Shown here: positions 1-6,988 of the stretch, in pieces
Numbering within the stretch: the stretch's first letter is position 1
How the letters are laid out: each line of letters opens with the position of its first letter
DNA from: Verrucomicrobiia bacterium
Lineage (GTDB): Bacteria > Verrucomicrobiota > Verrucomicrobiia > Limisphaerales > UBA1319
Assembly: GCA_017880715.1 (NCBI GenBank)
Contig: JADGRT010000152.1
Span: forward strand, 1 to 7,053
DNA: 7,053 nucleotides
Reading direction: 5' to 3'
Program-made: the position numbers and the translations under genes
The notes under the pieces: model-generated
Databases searched by the model: none
What the model was told of the DNA's origin: nothing
Seen by the model: the letters and a program-made list of their open reading frames with translations, nothing else

Positions 1-1
1 G

Positions 2-238
2 TACCTGGCCGTCTTCCACCATCGCGCCGTCTGGCGCTTCTTTGGAAGTTGGCTGCGCACCACCAATCGTAACGCGGTTCCCTCCGAACTCGTCGTGGCT
101 CATGCCCTGCGCAACAGCTTCCCCCATTTTCTCCTGTCTTTGCCGAAAACCGATTTGCTCAAGAAATGCATCGCTCCGCGACTTTCCCCGGAAAGATGCC
201 CGAATTTGTGCCTAACTGAACTGGACATCGCCGCATGA
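2..238 (+). CDS. C-terminal fragment of a protein, possibly a family 2 glycosyltransferase
   Basis: An open frame runs in from the left edge for 78 codons and stops at TGA 236-238; its start lies outside the window. The visible peptide begins YLAVFHHRAVWRFFGSWLR and ends LCLTELDIAA. The HHRAVWRFF stretch resembles the 'yHRS-x-x-rFfrk' segment often seen near the C-terminus of GT2 glycosyltransferases, after the nucleotide-sugar binding and acceptor part. The rest is basic, rich in Leu and Pro, and has no motif I can name. The reading frame is clean and codon use looks coding, so I think it is a real gene end. The glycosyltransferase reading is only a weak resemblance. It fits a surface-polysaccharide context with the methyltransferase to the right, which is convergently oriented. 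It could equally be another membrane-associated or unknown protein. Confidence 0.5.
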   Translation, partial: YLAVFHHRAVWRFFGSWLRTTNRNAVPSELVVAHALRNSFPHFLLSLPKTDLLKKCIAPRLSPERCPNLCLTELDIAA

Positions 239-412
239 AAGTATCACGGTCCAGTCTTTAGCCCTTGTCTGGGGTTGTCAGTGTTTGAATCGCTGCCAAC
301 TTCGATAGCGCAAATGGCAAATCACACCTGAGTTTTCACCGCGTTGTCGCTCGTACCGAAAAAACGGTGTCCACTTTTTGGGGGGAAAGGCTGAAAGCTC
401 GAGCTCTAGCCA
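239..412. other. Intergenic region between convergent genes, with a possible insertion-sequence scar
   Basis: This 174-base gap lies between the end of the left partial gene and the end of the methyltransferase gene. I see no open frame worth calling. At 365-385 it carries CGGTGTCCACTTTTT followed by a run of G. That sequence is reminiscent of the terminal repeats of several insertion-sequence families whose ends read GTGTCCACTTTTT or its complement. No matching second end and no transposase are visible, so at most it is a remnant. The rest shows no clear structure apart from the hairpin near 389-411, listed separately. Confidence 0.35.
389..411 (-). terminator. Possible weak hairpin terminator after the methyltransferase gene
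   Basis: Just past the TAG stop of the minus-strand methyltransferase there is an imperfect inverted repeat. GGCT (389-392) pairs with AGCC (408-411), enclosing the 10-base palindrome AGCTCGAGCT (396-405). On the minus strand it is followed by TTTCCCCCC, so the T-tract is short and the inner palindrome leaves almost no loop. The position is right for a terminator but the form is poor. It could also be a chance palindrome. Confidence 0.25.
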
Positions 413-1309
413 CTAGGATCCCGGATAAAGCCCTTTTTGAGCCGCGATCCAAATAGGTCGGCACCCCCAATGCAGGCGATTTTTAAGCAATTTGATTTTC
501 GTGAAGCCGACTTGCTTCAAGTGCCTGCGAATTTGTGAGGAACTCATGCCAATCTCATGGGTGTTCGACAACCGGCCCAATCGGTAGGATACGAGCGTAT
601 GCATGATGTTGGGTTCGTTGACGATGTAGCACCAACCGGTTGGTGCCAGAGCTTTATAGAATGACTGGATCGCCTTCCTCCAATCATGAGCATGATGGAG
701 CGCCTCGTAAACATATACGACGTCGAAAGGGGGAAGGTCTCGAACCTGTTCATGAACATACTCCATGGGCGATGGCCGGAACTCCAGGTCGGCTGGCAAC
801 CCTTTCAATTCGAGACTCTGTTTTCGGCATTGGATTCTTTTGGCTTCGGCAGCATTCAGCGTTGTCGCAACCACTTTGAATCCGGAAGCCGCGAGGAACT
901 CCGCCATCCATCCTGAGCCACAACCCACTTCAAGCAGGGTTGCCGGCGGTCTCACACCGTTCTCGTAAAACAAAGACTGGATATGTATATAGTCACGAAG
1001 GTACTTAGCACACCCAGGACCAAACCAAAATGGCTTCCTCATTGCGCCAAGGATGAGTTCTTTTGATGTTTTTCCAAGCGTTTGCAGTGTATTTTCGTAA
1101 GCGTTTTCAGCATCAAAGACAGCCTTTTCATCCTTGCGTTTCGGTGGGAACATACCCTGAGAATAGTCATGCAGGATCATATACGATCCCACCAAAAGTT
1201 TTTGACCCTTTGTGAGCGGGTAATTCCAGTCGCGCTTGTTGCACTCAAGCAATCGACGCGCTCTCGCGAAAAGAAACGATTGCGTAAAACATTTTGCGAT
1301 TATCTTCAT
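413..1309 (-). CDS. Class I SAM-dependent methyltransferase (Methyltransf_11/25-like)
   Basis: This 298-residue cytoplasmic protein is predicted to move a methyl group from S-adenosylmethionine to an unknown acceptor. The Rossmann core starts near residue 123 with motif I, LLEVGCGSG (125-133). The beta-4 segment FDVVYVYEALHH (195-206) and a beta-5 region around GWCYIVNEPN (225-234) follow in the usual order. The end of beta-2 reads VVATTLN (146-152), so the usual Asp/Glu that binds the SAM ribose appears to be Thr150. About 110 residues precede the core and are not recognisable; they contain the stretch KPFWFGPGCAKYLRDY (92-107), possibly acceptor-binding. The ATG at 1309 has only a weak GGAAAAG upstream. 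The gene is more AT-rich than its neighbours, which suggests transfer. Its likely role, inferred from context only, is methylation of a surface sugar or lipid. The methyltransferase call is firm and the substrate is unknown. Confidence 0.88.
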   Translation of the reverse strand: MKIIAKCFTQSFLFARARRLLECNKRDWNYPLTKGQKLLVGSYMILHDYSQGMFPPKRKDEKAVFDAENAYENTLQTLGKTSKELILGAMRKPFWFGPGCAKYLRDYIHIQSLFYENGVRPPATLLEVGCGSGWMAEFLAASGFKVVATTLNAAEAKRIQCRKQSLELKGLPADLEFRPSPMEYVHEQVRDLPPFDVVYVYEALHHAHDWRKAIQSFYKALAPTGWCYIVNEPNIMHTLVSYRLGRLSNTHEIGMSSSQIRRHLKQVGFTKIKLLKNRLHWGCRPIWIAAQKGLYPGS

Positions 1310-1373
1310 ATCTTTTCCAGCCTTACTACTTTAGAATTCGACCCTATACGAAATTATTACAACTACATATAGG
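1310..1373 (-). promoter_or_regulatory. Short AT-rich spacer, probable promoter region of the methyltransferase gene
   Basis: These 64 bases separate the serine hydrolase stop from the methyltransferase start, both on the minus strand. The stretch is strikingly AT-rich compared with the flanking hydrolase gene. On the minus strand it contains TAATAATTTCGTATAGG, which offers -10-like hexamers (TATAGG or TAATAA). I could not place a convincing -35 box at 16-18 bases. There is no clear terminator hairpin for the hydrolase gene here, so read-through from it into the methyltransferase is possible. Confidence 0.25.
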
Positions 1374-3077
1374 TTATTCACGGCCTACTAAGGGCTCCGG
1401 GTCCAACGACACGCGCTTGAATCGCAGATGGCGCGCGCGCCCGCCCGAAATCTTCATTGCCTCGACTTGCATGGCAGCATCCCGGCTAAACACGATTCCT
1501 TGTCCCGCCTCGGTGTCGAAGCGGTCGGCATCCGTCGGCAACAGGCGTATCCAACCCGCGGCGCGATGCCAGGTCATCAACTGGCCGCCCCGGATTTCCA
1601 ACCGGACCACCCGCTGGAGTTCGTCGCTCCAATAATCGCCCGCATACCCCCCCAGGCGCTCCGGAGTAAGCGCCGTAACGGTCAATTTCGGCGCCTGGAT
1701 GCCGCGATAGCGCAGACGCATCACCGGCCCCGAACCATCACGCACGAATTCAACTCCGGCGCCATACGCTTCCACGAAGAAGTGGGTGTCCGAACGGGGC
1801 GTCATTTTGAACTTCGATTCCCGGGTCGCCTGCGCCATGAGTCGATCGCCTTCGCGCGTGATCGTCAGCCACCAATTGGGCCCCAATCGATAGGTCCCCA
1901 GGTAGGCATCCCAGTGGGAGGGATCGGGTTTCGCCGCAGCGGCGGGCGTTTTGGGTGGAACCGTTGGTTTGTCCTCGGGTTTAGGGCCAAGGCAAAGATC
2001 CGCGATCTTCAGCGCGAGGTTCGCCGCGTCCAGGGTGGCGGCATTTGACAGGATGGCGATTCCGAGCTTTTTTTCGGGCAGCCGCACCACGGCGCTCCGG
2101 TAGCCGGCCCAGCCGCCGGTGTGGATCAATAACTTCGTGCCGCGATATTCGCCCAGCGCCACGCCAAAACCGTAATCGACCCGCTTGCCCGAGTTCAATT
2201 GCCCGGGTTGATGCATGGCGTCGATGGCCTGCTTTCCTCCCACGCGCGCCGTTTCGAAGTTCACCAGCCACTTGCCCATATCCTCGGCCGTGATAAACAA
2301 CGAGCTCGATCCCAAGGCCGACAGTTGGCTCACAGCCCGGCGGTAGGTTCCGTGGTCGCCGGACGCGTAAGCATCGGCGCGTTGACGCACGACCTCGGCT
2401 GGATTATCGCAAAAATGAGTCTGTTTCATCCCCAGGGGACGAAACAAGTTCGCCTCCGTCCAGGCGCGAAACGATTGGCCCGTCACCTCGGCCACGATAA
2501 CCGCCAGCAGGTTATAGCCGGTGTTCGAATACTGGTGTTCCTCGCCCGGCGCGAAATCCAGTTCCCGCTGGTGCCGCACCATCTCCAGGATCGTCTCGAG
2601 GGTAATGACATCTTCCATGGCCAGGCCGGAGATAGCGAGGGTCTCCGGCCAGTCACGCAGACCGCTGGTATGGTGGAGGAGATTCGCGACCGTGATGCGT
2701 TTCCCGAAATCGGGCACGTCGGGCAAATATTTGTGAATGTCGTCGTCGAGAGAGATTTTGCCTTGTTCGACGAGCATCGCTATGCCCAGACCGGTGAATT
2801 GCTTGGCGACCGATGCGGCATCGAAAACGGTTTGCGGCGTGATCGGGGTGCGCTGCTCCAGGTTGGCGCAGCCGTAACCGCGCTGAAGCATCACCGCGCC
2901 GTCCTTGACGATCACGACTGCGGCGCCGGGCGCGTCCGGCCGATTCCATGGGGCCAACAACCGATCCACCCCGGCGGCTATCCGGTCGCGCCCGTGACCC
3001 TCCGGCGCCAAAAGAACCAAGGTTGAAACAAGCACCGCGATGGCCAGCCTCCAAGCGCGCTTTTTTGAAATGTTCAT
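1374..3077 (-). CDS. Exported beta-lactamase-family (S12 / class C-like) serine hydrolase
   Basis: This 567-residue protein has the penicillin-binding/beta-lactamase fold. The N-terminus looks like a Sec signal peptide: basic NISKKRAWR, a hydrophobic stretch LAIAVLVSTLVLLA (11-24), then a possible cleavage site near residues 28-30. The three active-site motifs are present in order: SVAK (89-92, nucleophile Ser89 and Lys92), YSN (183-185, Tyr183) and HTGG (319-322), the usual replacement of KTG in class C-like enzymes. The catalytic domain ends near residue 363. A Lys/Pro/Ala-rich linker (364-386) leads to two beta-rich modules, about 388-460 and 472-555, like the DUF3471/lipocalin-like tails of this family. 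Such proteins act in the periplasm or at the surface as esterases, D-amino-acid peptidases or peptidoglycan-active enzymes; motifs alone do not show the substrate, and antibiotic resistance should not be assumed. No clear Shine-Dalgarno precedes the ATG, which is chosen because the signal peptide begins there. Confidence 0.93.
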   Translation of the reverse strand: MNISKKRAWRLAIAVLVSTLVLLAPEGHGRDRIAAGVDRLLAPWNRPDAPGAAVVIVKDGAVMLQRGYGCANLEQRTPITPQTVFDAASVAKQFTGLGIAMLVEQGKISLDDDIHKYLPDVPDFGKRITVANLLHHTSGLRDWPETLAISGLAMEDVITLETILEMVRHQRELDFAPGEEHQYSNTGYNLLAVIVAEVTGQSFRAWTEANLFRPLGMKQTHFCDNPAEVVRQRADAYASGDHGTYRRAVSQLSALGSSSLFITAEDMGKWLVNFETARVGGKQAIDAMHQPGQLNSGKRVDYGFGVALGEYRGTKLLIHTGGWAGYRSAVVRLPEKKLGIAILSNAATLDAANLALKIADLCLGPKPEDKPTVPPKTPAAAAKPDPSHWDAYLGTYRLGPNWWLTITREGDRLMAQATRESKFKMTPRSDTHFFVEAYGAGVEFVRDGSGPVMRLRYRGIQAPKLTVTALTPERLGGYAGDYWSDELQRVVRLEIRGGQLMTWHRAAGWIRLLPTDADRFDTEAGQGIVFSRDAAMQVEAMKISGGRARHLRFKRVSLDPEPLVGRE

Positions 3078-3119
3078 AATGAAATAACGCTGGCCGAATC
3101 TGGGTTCTCGAAGGAATTT

Positions 3120-3139
3120 GAGCCTCGTTACCTCGGCTC
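3120..3139. repeat. Small inverted repeat (GAGCC / GGCTC) upstream of the hydrolase gene
   Basis: GAGCC (3120-3124) and GGCTC (3135-3139) form a 5-bp stem around a 10-base loop. On the minus strand the segment reads GTAGGAGCCGAGGTAACGAG and continues with GCTC. It lies between the priA terminator region and the hydrolase start, so it falls in the leader or promoter of the hydrolase. It may be a copy of a dispersed intergenic repeat or a small operator. From one copy I cannot tell these apart. Confidence 0.3.
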
Positions 3140-3154
3140 CTACCCAAAAACGGA

Positions 3155-3197
3155 TATTTTAAACGCGCTGTTAGGCGCGCCGGCTTTTCTTGCCGGC
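3155..3197 (-). terminator. Tandem hairpins directly after priA, probable transcription terminator
   Basis: Immediately after the priA stop codon the minus-strand transcript can form two adjacent hairpins. The first has a 6-bp stem, GCCGGC (3192-3197) with GCCGGC (3179-3184), and an AAGAAAA loop. The second has a 5-bp stem, CGCGC with GCGCG (3175-3179 and 3164-3168), a CTAACA loop, and is followed by TTTAAAATAT. The two share base 3179, so they could also be alternative folds. The U-tract is interrupted, so termination may be incomplete. The position and GC-rich stems still make this the best terminator candidate in the window. Confidence 0.55.
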
Positions 3198-5447
3198 TCA
3201 CATCAGGTTCACCGGGTCAATGTCGATCGTCAGGCTCACATCGTCCGGCCACTTCTGCGCTTGCGCAATCCGCGCCAGGGATTGGCTCAATCGGCTCATC
3301 TGCCGCGTGCGCAGCATGATTTGGTACCGGTAATAAGTCTCGGCGCGCAGCAACGGCGCCGGCGCGGGTCCCGCCATAATCAGATCCTTGATTCCCGCTA
3401 ATCCCGTTTCCAGTTCGCGCTTCAGGTGGTCGGCGGAAAACCGCACCTTGTCCTCGTTCCGTCCCTTCATGGTCAGCAGCGCGATCCGGCTGACCGGCGG
3501 GTATTTCAACTGCTCGCGAAAGCCGATTTCCTGCTCGTAGAAACCGGCGAAGTCATGCCGCCGCGCATATTGGATGGCCGGATGAAACGGCGTGAAGGCT
3601 TGCACCACCACCTCCCCTTCAACGTCGCCGCGCCCCGCTCGTCCCGCCACCTGGGTCAGCAACTGGAAGGTCCGCTCGCTTGCCCGGAAATCCGGCATGT
3701 GCAGGCTTAAATCCGCGTAAATGATGCCCACCAGGGTGACGTTGGGGAAATGCAATCCCTTGGCGATCATCTGCGTGCCGACCAGAATATCGATCTTCCC
3801 CGTTCGAAAATCGCCGAGATGCCGCCGGTAATCGTCCTTCCGCTTCAGCGTGTCCGAATCCATGCGCCGGATGTTGGCATGGGGAAACAGCTTGGCCAGC
3901 GTGGCCTCGACCTTCTCGGTGCCCATGCCGGCAAAGCGAATGGCCGGGTTGCCGCACTTTTCCCCCGGACAGCGGGTTGGCGCCGGCGCTTCGTGGCCGC
4001 AAATATGACAGCATAGTTTCTGGTTGTGGCGGTGATAGGTCAGAGCCAGGCTGCAGTTGGGACATTGCGCGACGTAACCGCATTTCGGGCATTGCAGCGA
4101 CGTGGCATAACCCCGCCGGTTCAAAAACAGCATGACCTGCTCCTTTTTGTCCAGCCGGTCCGCCATGGCGTCGCGCAGCCGCTGCGAAAAAATGGGCACG
4201 CCTTTTTCCTGCTTGCCTTCCATCCGCATATCGACAATGCGCACGACGGGCATCTGCTTGTCGTCGGCCCGGATGGGCAGTTCCAACAGCCCGTATTTGC
4301 CGCGCTGCACGTTGTAGTAGCTTTCCAGAGACGGCGTGGCCGAACCGAGCACCACGACGGCGCCTTCGCGCTGACCGCGCACCACGGCGACATCGCGGGC
4401 GTGGTATCGCGGCGCTTCCTCCTGCTTGTACGAGTGCTCGTGTTCCTCATCCACGACAATCAATCCCAACGGATCGACCGGCGCAAAAATCGCCGAGCGC
4501 GCGCCGATCACGATGCGGGCGCGGCCCTGCCGGATCTTGTGCCATTCATCATGCCGCTCCCCCGCTGAAAGATGGCTGTGCAACACCGCCACCAGGGTGC
4601 GCAACGGTCCGGAACTGAAACGCCCCTTGAACCGCTCGACCGTTTGCGGCGTCAGGGAGATTTCCGGGACCAGCACGATCGCCCCTTTCCCCTGCTGCAA
4701 CGCATGAGTAATTGCCTGCAAATAGACCTCGGTCTTGCCGCTGCCCGTGACACCGTACAGCAGGAAAGTCTTCGCCGGCGGCGGGGGATGGCGCGCCTCG
4801 GCCGGAGCGCTGGCAACGTCCATGGCCGCCATGATGGCTGACAACGCCTTGGTTTGATCGGCATTCAGCGCCAGGGCCTGGGTGGGCAGGATATGCTCAT
4901 GGGCGTACGGATCGCGTTCCAGCGTTTGCGGCGTGATGCTGACCAAGCCTTTGTCTTCGAGTCGGCGCACGGTGTCGGCGGTGGTTTCGGCCAGGGCCAG
5001 CAACTGTTGCAAGGGCATTTCCCGCCATTCTTCCAGGAGGGTCAGGACTTCAATCTGTCGCTTGGTTAGTTTGGGCTTTTCCCCCACGACGGGCAGCAGG
5101 CGCGCATACAGTTGCTTCTGCCAGCCTTCCTTTTCGCGGCGGACCGACTCGGGCAGGACGCTCTTGAGGGCGATTTCGACGGGACAACAATAATAGTCCG
5201 CAATCCACCGGGCCAAGGCGAGGACCTTGGGCGTGACGAGGCTTTGGGCGCCGACGACTTTGAGAATGGAGCGCAGGTTGGTGTGGGGCGACGACTCGGC
5301 CAGCGTGGTTACGCAACCCATGACCTGGCGCGGTCCAAAAGGCACTTTGACGCGACTGCCCACCTCGATCTGCCTCTCGAACTCGGTCGGAATGAGGTAA
5401 TCGAATTCCTTCCCCAAGGCGATTTCCAGGGTCACGCGCGCAATCAT
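3198..5447 (-). CDS. priA: Primosomal protein N' (replication restart 3'-to-5' DNA helicase PriA)
   Basis: PriA recognises stalled or repaired replication forks, unwinds the lagging-strand arm and helps reload the replicative helicase. The product is 749 residues, close to the 732 of the E. coli protein, so it is full length. Residues 1-105 form the 3'-end-binding domain (it opens with a VTLEIALGKEFDYLIP segment typical of the family), followed by a winged-helix region near 125-180. The helicase core has Walker A GVTGSGKT (232-239), the Walker B box DEEH (333-336), motif III GSATPS (368-373), GTQMIAKG (557-564) and motif VI VAGRAGRG (600-607). Zinc-binding cysteines sit at 453/456, 462/465, 480/483 and 493/498; the last pair is spaced C-x4-C rather than the usual C-x2-C. 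The C-terminal domain covers about 640-749. The ATG fits the family N-terminus although no strong ribosome site precedes it. The gene is divergent from the bicupin gene. Confidence 0.98.
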   Translation of the reverse strand: MIARVTLEIALGKEFDYLIPTEFERQIEVGSRVKVPFGPRQVMGCVTTLAESSPHTNLRSILKVVGAQSLVTPKVLALARWIADYYCCPVEIALKSVLPESVRREKEGWQKQLYARLLPVVGEKPKLTKRQIEVLTLLEEWREMPLQQLLALAETTADTVRRLEDKGLVSITPQTLERDPYAHEHILPTQALALNADQTKALSAIMAAMDVASAPAEARHPPPPAKTFLLYGVTGSGKTEVYLQAITHALQQGKGAIVLVPEISLTPQTVERFKGRFSSGPLRTLVAVLHSHLSAGERHDEWHKIRQGRARIVIGARSAIFAPVDPLGLIVVDEEHEHSYKQEEAPRYHARDVAVVRGQREGAVVVLGSATPSLESYYNVQRGKYGLLELPIRADDKQMPVVRIVDMRMEGKQEKGVPIFSQRLRDAMADRLDKKEQVMLFLNRRGYATSLQCPKCGYVAQCPNCSLALTYHRHNQKLCCHICGHEAPAPTRCPGEKCGNPAIRFAGMGTEKVEATLAKLFPHANIRRMDSDTLKRKDDYRRHLGDFRTGKIDILVGTQMIAKGLHFPNVTLVGIIYADLSLHMPDFRASERTFQLLTQVAGRAGRGDVEGEVVVQAFTPFHPAIQYARRHDFAGFYEQEIGFREQLKYPPVSRIALLTMKGRNEDKVRFSADHLKRELETGLAGIKDLIMAGPAPAPLLRAETYYRYQIMLRTRQMSRLSQSLARIAQAQKWPDDVSLTIDIDPVNLM

Positions 5448-5493
5448 CCCGGCCTACTTTAGCCAGTCGCCCGCGAATGTCGATAAATCCTGC

Positions 5494-5522
5494 TTGTCGA
5501 TCGGCCGCTCAGTTTCTATCCT
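5494..5522 (+). promoter_or_regulatory. Candidate sigma-70-type promoter for the bicupin gene
   Basis: TTGTCG (5494-5499) and TATCCT (5517-5522) are separated by 17 bases. Each hexamer matches 4 of 6 positions of the TTGACA/TATAAT consensus. Transcription would begin near 5529 and leave a leader of about 75 bases before the ATG at 5606. This is a pattern match in a GC-rich divergent spacer and could be chance. A priA promoter on the opposite strand must lie in the same 158-base gap or just beyond it, but I could not pick one out. Confidence 0.25.
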
Positions 5523-5605
5523 TCCCGAAAAGGCCCGTCCGTCCGCGATGTTTCCGCGAGGAAAGGCAGCGGCCGGGTCGGAAAACGATAAAACACCATC
5601 TGTTT

Positions 5606-6871
5606 ATGAATACCATCACCGGTTTGAAAGTTGTCACCAAGAACCTCCAAGGCCTCGTGGAAGGCGCGTTGGCCGATAGTGGCGGGCTGTTGCGTCTGGC
5701 GCCGTGCTGGGTGCCGCGTTCGTTTCTGCATCCGGGACGCCGGCTTAAGCTGGCGCCCCAGGATCTTTACGCCTTCGGGCTGAATCGTGGCGGCATTGAC
5801 GAGCGCTGGTTCGGCTCCACCACGCCGGCCGCCAACGAAAACCGCACCCCCGACGAAGGCTTGAGCTATGGGGTCGCCGGCAACCAGCGGTTCACCCTGA
5901 AGGACGCCATCGCGGCCGCGGGCGCCGAAATTGTGGGGAAACGGCTTTGGAAAAAATATCAACGCTGGCCGGTTTACTCGAAGTTCTTCGACAACATGGG
6001 GCCGATCCCGCACCACATGCACCAGGCCGCCAAGCAGGCCAAGCTCGTCGGCCTGGAAGGCAAGCCCGAATCCTACTATTTCCCGGCGCAACACAATTAT
6101 GTGGGGAATAATTTCCCGTACACTTTCTTCGGGCTGGAACCCGGCACCACCAAAGCCCAGGTGCGTCGCTGTCTCGAGAACTGGAACCAAGGCGATAATG
6201 GCATCCTCGATCTTTCGCGGGCTTATCGCCTGAAACCCGGCTCCGGCTGGCTGGTCGGCCCCAGCATCCTGCACGCGCCCGGTTCGCTCTGCACCTACGA
6301 GCCGCAGTGGGGCTCGGATGTGTTCGGCATGTATCAGAACCTCGTGGAAGGCCGCGAAGTGCCCTGGTCGCTGCTCGTGAAAGACATGCCGAAGGCAAAA
6401 CACCACGACCTGGACTTCATCACCAACCAGCTCGACTGGGAAGCCAACACCGACCCCACGTTCAAAGACAACCATTACCTCGAACCCGTGCCCGTCGCCG
6501 ACACCCGCAGTGAAGGTTACGTGGACCGCTGGATTGTCTATGGCAAAATCAACGGCCAACAGGGCTTCACCGCGAAGGAGCTCACCGTCGATCCCGGCGC
6601 CACATGCACCATCAAGGACCAAGGCGCGTTCAGCATGATCGCCGTGCAGGGCCAGGGCCGCATGAACAAGCTGCCGCTCAACAGCCCGAACATGATCCGG
6701 TTCCATGAGCTGACCGAGGACGAAGTCTTCTGCACCGAGACCGCCGCCCAGGCCGGCGTGACCTACGAAAACACCTCGTCGGCCGAGCCGCTGGTCATGC
6801 TGCGTTACTTCGGTCCGGACGTGAACCCCGACGCGCCCGAACTCGGCGCGTATCGCAAGAATACGTTTTAA
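5606..6871 (+). CDS. Phosphomannose-isomerase-like bicupin protein, substrate unknown
   Basis: This 421-residue protein has no signal peptide and is probably cytoplasmic. The first cupin module carries likely metal ligands in the order seen in type I mannose-6-phosphate isomerases: PHHMHQ (135-140, H137 and H139), a KPESYYF segment (153-159, E155), and GPSILHAPG (218-226, H223), followed by YEPQWGSDVFGMYQ (231-244). A second beta-rich, cupin-like half (about 312-404) ends in AEPLVMLRYFGPD. The resemblance to phosphomannose isomerase is in motif order, not overall identity, so it may be a sugar or sugar-phosphate isomerase, a metal-dependent oxygenase or a binding protein. The frame stays open upstream to an ATG at 5477, but those extra 43 residues are Arg/Pro-rich, look like translated spacer and would leave only 29 bases to the priA start. 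I therefore chose the ATG at 5606, where the protein-like sequence begins; it lacks a clear ribosome site. Confidence 0.8.
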   Translation: MNTITGLKVVTKNLQGLVEGALADSGGLLRLAPCWVPRSFLHPGRRLKLAPQDLYAFGLNRGGIDERWFGSTTPAANENRTPDEGLSYGVAGNQRFTLKDAIAAAGAEIVGKRLWKKYQRWPVYSKFFDNMGPIPHHMHQAAKQAKLVGLEGKPESYYFPAQHNYVGNNFPYTFFGLEPGTTKAQVRRCLENWNQGDNGILDLSRAYRLKPGSGWLVGPSILHAPGSLCTYEPQWGSDVFGMYQNLVEGREVPWSLLVKDMPKAKHHDLDFITNQLDWEANTDPTFKDNHYLEPVPVADTRSEGYVDRWIVYGKINGQQGFTAKELTVDPGATCTIKDQGAFSMIAVQGQGRMNKLPLNSPNMIRFHELTEDEVFCTETAAQAGVTYENTSSAEPLVMLRYFGPDVNPDAPELGAYRKNTF

Positions 6872-6970
6872 CGAGGCGAAGCCACCGGCACTTTTCGTGC
6901 TACGAGCGGCTCGGCGGTTCGATCGGGTTCGGGGGGCAAACTGTCCCATGCCACTGGCTTTTCAACGTAG
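6872..6970. other. Non-coding spacer after the bicupin gene
   Basis: About 100 bases follow the TAA stop without a convincing open frame. I see only a trivial 4-bp hairpin (GCAC 6888-6891, GTGC 6897-6900) and no T-tract, so there is no clear intrinsic terminator directly behind the gene. The long hairpin near 7000 could stop or stabilise the transcript instead. Confidence 0.4.
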
Positions 6971-6987
6971 CCATCCCAGAGAGATGG
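6971..6987. repeat. Small hairpin beside the long inverted repeat
   Basis: CCATC (6971-6975) pairs with GATGG (6983-6987) around a CCAGAGA loop. It ends one base before the long 18-bp-stem hairpin. A short CCxxC-CAGAG-GATGG hairpin beside a larger AGCCC/GGGCT hairpin suggests that both are parts of one composite intergenic repeat, but a single copy cannot prove this. Confidence 0.4.
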
Positions 6988-6988
6988 G

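Noticed and set aside
389..415. AGCTCGAGCT as a restriction or cloning-linker scar
   Set aside because: A 10-base palindrome of common tetramers can arise by chance, and nothing vector-like surrounds it.
2199..3026. A 275-codon plus-strand frame inside the serine hydrolase gene
   Set aside because: It is antisense to a protein with all three active-site motifs intact, and its translation is Arg/His/Gly-rich with no domain.
1374..3077. Antibiotic-resistance beta-lactamase (AmpC)
   Set aside because: The motifs define the fold family only. The protein is much longer than AmpC and has extra C-terminal modules typical of environmental S12 esterases or peptidases.
2653..3201. A 182-codon minus-strand frame overlapping the hydrolase start and touching the priA end
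   Set aside because: It is out of frame with the hydrolase, very Arg-rich, and has no domain features. The hydrolase frame explains the region.
5477..5605. N-terminal extension of the bicupin from the upstream in-frame ATG
   Set aside because: The 43 residues are Arg/Pro-rich without fold-like pattern, and using this start would leave only 29 bases for two divergent promoters.
5516..6949. A 477-codon open frame on the minus strand covering the whole bicupin gene
   Set aside because: It is an antisense shadow of a GC-rich gene. It has no recognisable motifs, while the plus-strand frame shows ordered cupin motifs.
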